From contig JAEEVR010000010.1 in the NCBI GenBank assembly GCA_016290995.1, forward strand, positions 25,242 through 89,241: a DNA stretch of 64,000 nucleotides. Reading direction: 5' to 3'. A model generated the notes under the pieces. The model was given only the letters and a program-made list of their open reading frames with translations. It had not been told where the DNA came from and ran no database searches. The stretch comes from Treponema sp. GTDB lineage: Bacteria > Spirochaetota > Spirochaetia > Treponematales > Treponemataceae. Numbering within the stretch: the stretch's first letter is position 1; the number at the start of each line of letters is the position of its first letter. Position numbers and translations under genes: made by a program. Shown here in pieces: positions 63,976 through 64,000 of the stretch.

Positions 63976-64000
63976 CTCTTTTACCGCTCTCCACAAGGGC

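Overview
The window looks like chromosomal DNA of a spirochaete, most likely a host-associated Treponema. Evidence: relaxed Treponema-style lipoproteins that end in formylglycine-generating-enzyme-like (FGE/SUMF1) domains, giant right-handed beta-helix surface proteins, an RpoB with Asn where most bacteria have the rifampicin-site Ser, an isolated regulatory PTS (EI and EIIA-Ntr without a sugar permease), and the gene content around the ribosomal super-cluster. No genus-level assignment can be proved without a database.

Layout. (1) 1-7.9 kb: two adjacent surface genes, a beta-helix repeat protein cut by the left edge and a 1419-residue lipoprotein with beta-helix modules plus an FGE-like domain. 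(2) 8.0-12.7 kb: ptsI-der-merR-rsm22 operon, followed on the minus strand by a membrane diguanylate cyclase and a TolC-type outer-membrane factor. (3) 15.9-27.5 kb: tRNA-Thr, rpmG, tRNA-Trp, secE, nusG, rplKAJL, rpoBC. (4) 27.6-44.3 kb: rpsL, rpsG, tuf, the complete S10/spc operon, secY, then rpmJ, rpsM, rpsK, rpsD, rpoA, rplQ and a small zinc-ribbon protein. (5) 44.4-49.1 kb: branched-chain amino-acid ABC transporter livKHMGF, then a CBS-ACT protein. (6) 49.9-53.8 kb: an unrecognised 487-residue protein, ptsN and transketolase. (7) 53.9-54.6 kb: HigBA-type toxin-antitoxin pair. (8) 54.7-63.8 kb: FGE-like lipoprotein, lgt with a MinD-like ATPase, ctpA-rsmE-wecG-sigma54 activator, a SpoU/TrmJ methyltransferase, and a STAS-zinc-ribbon protein. 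A promoter runs off the right edge.

How the parts work together. The centre is the transcription/translation apparatus, with autoregulatory RNA elements visible (a classical L1-binding leader before rplK, a hairpin at the 5' end of the rpmJ operon transcript, a long folded tuf leader, attenuator-like hairpins before rpoB, rpsJ and livH). The flanks hold envelope functions: Lgt lies close to lipoprotein genes that need it.

The most striking system-level signal is regulatory. At least five genes (ptsI, the 487-residue protein gene, the minD-like gene, ctpA, trmJ-like), and probably tolC, have a good -35/-10 promoter with a 17-18 bp spacer whose -10 box ends only 5-9 bases before the start codon. 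Their mRNAs should be leaderless, whereas ribosomal, liv, CBS and STAS genes have normal leaders and Shine-Dalgarno sites. Other leads are a toxin gene lacking any usual start codon for its conserved N-terminus, a perfect palindromic operator in the toxin-antitoxin promoter, and a sigma54 activator with GAFTDA in place of GAFTGA and no DNA-binding domain.
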